NCBI RefSeq assembly: GCF_018863395.1
Contig: NZ_JAHKRR010000002.1
Location: forward strand, 248,001-312,000
Length of the DNA stretch: 64,000 nt
DNA from: Sinomicrobium weinanense
GTDB taxonomy: Bacteria > Bacteroidota > Bacteroidia > Flavobacteriales > Flavobacteriaceae
Direction: 5' to 3'
In this document: positions 60,147 through 64,000 of the stretch, one piece after another
Numbering within the stretch: the stretch's first letter is position 1
Layout: every line of letters starts with the position of its first letter
The notes under the pieces: generated by a model
Told to the model about the DNA's origin: nothing
Database searches by the model: none
Seen by the model: the letters and a program-made list of their open reading frames with translations, nothing else
Position numbers and translations under genes: made by a program

Positions 60147-62048
60147 TTATTCCTTGTTAACAATGATAAAAGCCGACCTCCTGTTGAGCTGGTGTTCTTC
60201 TTCGGTACAATCCACACCGTTAGCACAGTGGTTGAGCAGTTTTTTTTCACCGTAGCCGATAGCGCTTTCTATACGGTCTTTTGCAATACCCCTGGAATAG
60301 AGATAATCGCGGGTAGCTTTGGCCCTGTGATCCGAAAGTTTTTCGTTATAGGCATCATTTCCCCGTGAATCGGTATGCGATTCTATTTTGATAATCATTT
60401 CGGGATGAGCGTTCATGACGCTTACAATATGTTCCAGTTCGTATTCGGCATCGGAGCGGATATCCCACTTGTCGTAATCGAAATATATGGGTTTTATTAC
60501 AATTTCATCTTCAATGATGAGTGGTGTAAGGGGCAGGTTTACTTTTGCTTCTTCTTTTCCTTTTACATCTACCTCTTTCTGATTTGAGCGGTAATCTTCC
60601 ATTTCAGCCACCACGGTGTAGGAGGCATCCAGGCAATCTCCAGTAAGTTTGTACATGCCGTCTACATCCGTCAGCACATGGGCCACTACTCCGCCGCCCG
60701 GTTCTATAAGACGGACCGAAGCCTCTACCAGAGGCTCTTCCGTCCTGATGTCCGTAACTTTTCCGCTTATGATCACATTACAATCCCTGGCCGTAAAATG
60801 ATAAATATCATCATCACCCTGGCCTCCCAGCCTGTTAGAGGACAGATAACCTTCGGTATTATCTTCATTTATCATAAAGGCAAAATCATCCAGGGCACTG
60901 TTGATCGGTACGCCGGGATTGGTCACATTGCCAAACTGCCCGTTTCGCAGTTCACTTTTTACAATATCCAGTCCGCCCAGGCCGGGATGGCCGTTGGACG
61001 AAAAGTAGAGTACCCCGTTCTTATCCATGAACGGAAACATCTCCCTTCCTCTTGTATTTATGGTATTTCCCAGGTTTTGCGGTGTTCCATAACTGCCATC
61101 GTCATAAATATCCACAACATAAATATCGGTCACACCATAACCTCCGGGCATATCGGACACAAAATACAGTTTTTTCTCATCCGGGCTCAGTGCCGGATGT
61201 CCAACGGAATAACTGACATCGTTAAAGGGAAGTGCCGTAATATTATCCCATTTCCCGGCATCATCAAGAGTGGCTTTATACAATTGCAAGTGGACCGTGC
61301 CCTCTTCATCTTCTTCGGATTTTTTCCCGTTGTCTGCATTATCCCGGGTAAAATACATGGTTTTACCATCTGAAGTAATGGCCAATGTGGCTTCGTGATA
61401 TTTTGTGTTTACTTTTCCATCGAGTTTCTTTACCTCGTCTACCTCATTCCCTATCCTGTGCCCGGTATAAATATTCAAAAAAGGCTGTTTGTTCCAGTCA
61501 TATATTTTATTCCTGCCGGCGGAAGGCCGGGTCGATGCAAAATAGAACCTGTCATCTAAAATAAATCCACCGAAATCAGAGTATTCCGTGTTTATGGCCA
61601 GGTTGTGCACATGGCCAAAAAGTTTAGCCCTGGGGTTGGTAAGCCGGGTATAATAGTCTCCTTCTTCCAGGAGTTTGAGTATTTCCGGGTCGCTTCCTCC
61701 CCTTTCGGCCGATACTTTCATCCATTTTACGGCCTCGTCATATTTCTGGTTTCCCTTTAATGCCTGCGCATAGCGAAAAAGATAATCGGGTTCTACTTCC
61801 TGTTCGTATTTGGATATCAATATACCATACCAGTTCTCAGCTTCCTTCATATCGGTATTGTAATAATAGGAATCGCCCAGACGGCTCAGTACATGCATAG
61901 AGGAATCGCCCTTCTTTACCATGTTCCTGTACAATGCTGCAGATTTCACATAGGCCAGTTTTTCAAAATACCTATCGGCAGTACTTCTTTGCTGACCATA
62001 AGCAATAGTTATTCCCAAAAAAGATAACAGTAGTAATAGTTTCCTCAT
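60147..62048 (-). CDS. OmpA-family protein with PorE-like domain order
   Basis: A 633-residue exported protein. Signal peptide about 1-18 (GITIAYGQQ). TPR-like helices about 25-130. PD40/WD-type propeller about 140-400 (repeats such as LSPDEKKLYFVSDMPGGYGVTD and MDKNGVLYFSSNGHPGLGGLDI). A carboxypeptidase-regulatory-like domain about 415-495 (ISGKVTDIRTEEPLVEASV). OmpA peptidoglycan-binding domain about 510-633 (IKIESHTDSRGNDAYNEKLS). The same domain order is known for PorE of the type IX secretion system, but the lineage has many paralogues, and no porP/sprF gene is adjacent. Confidence 0.88.
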   Translation of the reverse strand: MRKLLLLLSFLGITIAYGQQRSTADRYFEKLAYVKSAALYRNMVKKGDSSMHVLSRLGDSYYYNTDMKEAENWYGILISKYEQEVEPDYLFRYAQALKGNQKYDEAVKWMKVSAERGGSDPEILKLLEEGDYYTRLTNPRAKLFGHVHNLAINTEYSDFGGFILDDRFYFASTRPSAGRNKIYDWNKQPFLNIYTGHRIGNEVDEVKKLDGKVNTKYHEATLAITSDGKTMYFTRDNADNGKKSEEDEEGTVHLQLYKATLDDAGKWDNITALPFNDVSYSVGHPALSPDEKKLYFVSDMPGGYGVTDIYVVDIYDDGSYGTPQNLGNTINTRGREMFPFMDKNGVLYFSSNGHPGLGGLDIVKSELRNGQFGNVTNPGVPINSALDDFAFMINEDNTEGYLSSNRLGGQGDDDIYHFTARDCNVIISGKVTDIRTEEPLVEASVRLIEPGGGVVAHVLTDVDGMYKLTGDCLDASYTVVAEMEDYRSNQKEVDVKGKEEAKVNLPLTPLIIEDEIVIKPIYFDYDKWDIRSDAEYELEHIVSVMNAHPEMIIKIESHTDSRGNDAYNEKLSDHRAKATRDYLYSRGIAKDRIESAIGYGEKKLLNHCANGVDCTEEEHQLNRRSAFIIVNKE

Positions 62049-62227
62049 AACTTCTCATTTTATCTTTCGGAATAAGACGGATAGCGGCAAATATTCTCCA
62101 AAAGACATATTTTACCCACTAATATACTACGAAAGTTTCAATTCGCGATTGATGTAAGAGGTTTTTTATAGTCGAAAAAGTCAAAACGAAAAGGGACGAC
62201 AGAATAAACTACGGGGAATTAGAGTTT

Positions 62228-62342
62228 TAGAGGGTGGGAGGTTTAGTTGCAGGTTACAGGTTGCAGGTTGCGGGTTCCTAAGCCAAGCCGAAGGACAGGT
62301 TGCGGGTTGCCAGCTACAAATTAACTTGTAACTTTAAACCAA
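62228..62342. repeat. GGTTGCA 7-mer arrays around a TAAGCCAAGCCGAAGG core
   Basis: Left units AGTTGCA, GGTTACA, GGTTGCA, GGTTGCG, GGTTCCT; core AAGCCAAGCCGAAGGACAGG; right units TTGCGGG, TTGCCAG, then AACTTGTAACTTTAAACC. The core matches (inverted) the CCTGCCCTTCGGCTTGGCTC core at 37067, and the right end matches that of 23201-23275. It lies in the 362-base gap between ompA and prfC; the first 180 bases of that gap hold nothing recognised. Confidence 0.75.
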
Positions 62343-62382
62343 ACAACTCCTCTTCAAAAAACAAAAGTTCAAACCAGTTTAC

Positions 62383-62390
62383 TATTTTTG
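62383..62390 (+). promoter_or_regulatory. -7 box of prfC
   Basis: TATTTTTG is an exact TAnnTTTG match. Transcription would start around 62394-62397, only about 15 bases before the ATG at 62411, which supports that start over in-frame sequence further upstream. Confidence 0.6.
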
Positions 62391-62410
62391 CAACCGCAAT
62401 ACAGAAATTT

Positions 62411-63997
62411 ATGGATTTAGTTCAGGAGATCAGTAAAAGGAGGACTTTTGGTATCATATCGCACCCCGATGCGGGAAAAACCACGCTTACGGAAAAACTG
62501 CTGCTCTTCGGGGGGGCCATACAGGAAGCCGGCGCCGTAAAGAGCAACAAGATCAAGAAAGGGGCTACGAGCGACTTTATGGAGATCGAACGCCAGCGGG
62601 GGATATCGGTAGCCACTTCCGTACTGGCCTTTAACTATAAGGACAAAAAAATAAACATACTCGACACTCCGGGGCACAAGGACTTTGCGGAAGATACTTT
62701 CCGGACACTCACCGCGGTAGACAGCGTTATTGTGGTCATCGACGTAGCAAAAGGTGTGGAGGAACAGACGGAAAAACTGGTGGAAGTATGCCGTATGCGC
62801 AACATTCCCATGATCGTTTTTATCAACAAGCTCGACCGGGAAGGAAAAGATGCTTTTGACCTGCTGGACGAAGTGGAACAAAAACTCGGGCTGACCGTTA
62901 CTCCGCTCAGCTTCCCTATCGGCATGGGATATGACTTTAAAGGCATTTACAACCTCTGGGAGAAAAACATCAATCTCTTTAGCGGGGACAGCAAAAAGAA
63001 TATCGAGGAAACCATTGCTTTCGACAATATTGAGGACCCTGAACTGGATAATATCATCGGGAAGAAAGCTGCGGAAGACCTGCGGGAAAACCTGGAACTG
63101 GTACACGGTGTTTACCCGGGTTTTGACCGGGAGGCTTACCTCAGCGGAACACAGCAACCGGTCTTTTTCGGATCGGCCCTGAACAATTTCGGCGTACGCG
63201 AACTGCTGGACTGTTTTGTGGAGATAGCGCCCTTTCCCAGGCCGAAACAAAGTGAAGAACGCCTGGTCAAACCCGATGAAAGGACCTTTTCCGGTTTTGT
63301 TTTTAAGATCCACGCCAATATGGACCCAAAACACCGGGACCGCCTGGCTTTTATAAAAATAGTTTCCGGTACTTTTGAAAGAAATACGCCCTATCTGCAC
63401 GTACGGAACAACAAAAAAATGAAATTCTCCAGTCCCAATGCGTTCTTTGCGGAGAAAAAGGAGATCGTGGACATTTCTTATGCCGGAGACATCGTTGGGC
63501 TTCACGATACGGGAAATTTTAAGATCGGGGACACACTTACCGAAGGAGAAATCCTCAACTTTAAAGGTATCCCCAGCTTTTCACCGGAGCATTTCCGCTA
63601 TATCAACAACGCCGACCCCATGAAAGCCAAACAACTGCTCAAGGGGATCGACCAGTTGATGGACGAAGGTGTTGCCCAGTTGTTTACGCTGGAACTGAAC
63701 GGCCGGAAGGTCATCGGTACGGTAGGCGCCCTGCAGTATGAAGTGATCCAGTATCGCCTGGAACACGAATACGGGGCCAAGTGCACCTATGAGAACTTCC
63801 CGGTACACAAGGCCTGCTGGGTTGAACCTGAAGACGAAAAAAGCGAGGAGTTTGCCGAATTTAAAAGGGTAAAGCAAAAGTTCTTCGCTACCGACAAACA
63901 CGGCCAACTGGTATTTCTGGCAGATTCGGCCTTTTCCATACAAATGGCACAGCAGAAATACCCGTCGGTAAAACTGCATTTTTCTTCGGAATATTAG
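62411..63997 (+). CDS. prfC: Peptide chain release factor 3
   Basis: A 528-residue GTPase that recycles release factors RF1/RF2 from the ribosome. G1 SHPDAGKTTLTEKLL near residue 16, switch/G2 region GATSDFMEIERQRGISV near 53, G3 DTPGHKDFAED near 84, G4 INKLDREGKD near 138, then domains II and III. Length equals that of the E. coli protein, so the gene is complete although it ends three bases from the window edge. Start at ATG 62411 follows the family N-terminus and the promoter position. Confidence 0.97.
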   Translation: MDLVQEISKRRTFGIISHPDAGKTTLTEKLLLFGGAIQEAGAVKSNKIKKGATSDFMEIERQRGISVATSVLAFNYKDKKINILDTPGHKDFAEDTFRTLTAVDSVIVVIDVAKGVEEQTEKLVEVCRMRNIPMIVFINKLDREGKDAFDLLDEVEQKLGLTVTPLSFPIGMGYDFKGIYNLWEKNINLFSGDSKKNIEETIAFDNIEDPELDNIIGKKAAEDLRENLELVHGVYPGFDREAYLSGTQQPVFFGSALNNFGVRELLDCFVEIAPFPRPKQSEERLVKPDERTFSGFVFKIHANMDPKHRDRLAFIKIVSGTFERNTPYLHVRNNKKMKFSSPNAFFAEKKEIVDISYAGDIVGLHDTGNFKIGDTLTEGEILNFKGIPSFSPEHFRYINNADPMKAKQLLKGIDQLMDEGVAQLFTLELNGRKVIGTVGALQYEVIQYRLEHEYGAKCTYENFPVHKACWVEPEDEKSEEFAEFKRVKQKFFATDKHGQLVFLADSAFSIQMAQQKYPSVKLHFSSEY

Positions 63998-64000
63998 TAG

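Overview
The window comes from a chromosome of the phylum Bacteroidota, most likely family Flavobacteriaceae. Evidence: -7 promoter boxes of the TAnnTTTG type instead of sigma70 boxes, weak Shine-Dalgarno sites with A-rich leaders, a C-terminal type A sorting domain for the type IX secretion system, TonB receptors with an N-terminal carboxypeptidase-regulatory-like domain, DUF5684-type signal peptidases, and flavobacterial gene orders (mrp-nifU-fnr; parA-parB-DUF5683-dapB-lepB; mutL-rhomboid-rhomboid). Nearly all genes are housekeeping or core-lineage genes. I saw no tRNA, rRNA, phage, transposase or CRISPR array.

Layout. 0.4-6.5 kb: an Fe-S/redox cluster (Mrp, NifU-like, ferredoxin-NADP reductase), an alkyltransferase-like protein, a LysE exporter, TrmB and a MurG-like glycosyltransferase. 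6.6-13.1 kb: a PhoR/PhoB-type pair divergent from a lipoprotein and a TonB receptor, with an 11-bp-phased TAACA array (Pho-box-like) between them. 13.4-25.6 kb: small lipoproteins, a sorting-domain protein, CBS, M28 peptidase, SDR, TPR protein, a large unknown lipoprotein, an esterase and FadL. 25.7-34.3 kb: GDSL lipase, VanX-like dipeptidase, uridine kinase, DivIC, both methylmalonyl-CoA mutase subunits and a dienoyl-CoA-reductase-like SDR. 34.6-42.3 kb: ParA/ParB, DUF5683, DapB, two tandem LepB genes around a WbqC gene, DUF6122. 42.4-52.1 kb: SelW-like, EEP phosphatase, two rhomboids, MutL, RibH, TPR protein, RecF, DciA-like, Ndk. 52.3-62.0 kb: a minus-strand locus that looks like a cell-surface polysaccharide synthesis/export module (receiver protein, HEAT-repeat membrane protein, processive GT2, TPR plus YaiO-type outer-membrane barrel, DUF4838 glycosidase-like protein), then a PorE-like OmpA protein. 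62.4-64.0 kb: complete prfC.

Two things stand out. First, the intergenic space is full of unusual composite repeats: degenerate tandem arrays with an 8-base (sometimes 7-base) period, often in inverted pairs around a conserved core or around a GC-rich palindrome. They run right up to, and sometimes into, the stop or start codons of adjacent genes. Second, the 52.3-59.9 kb locus has the parts of a Pga-like exopolysaccharide machine, with a DUF4838 protein where a PgaB-like deacetylase/hydrolase might be expected. Smaller oddities: a MutL whose endonuclease metal motifs are degenerate, an alkyltransferase homologue without the acceptor cysteine and with an array-derived 5' end, and a perfect 11-copy 7-mer array 16 bases before dapB.
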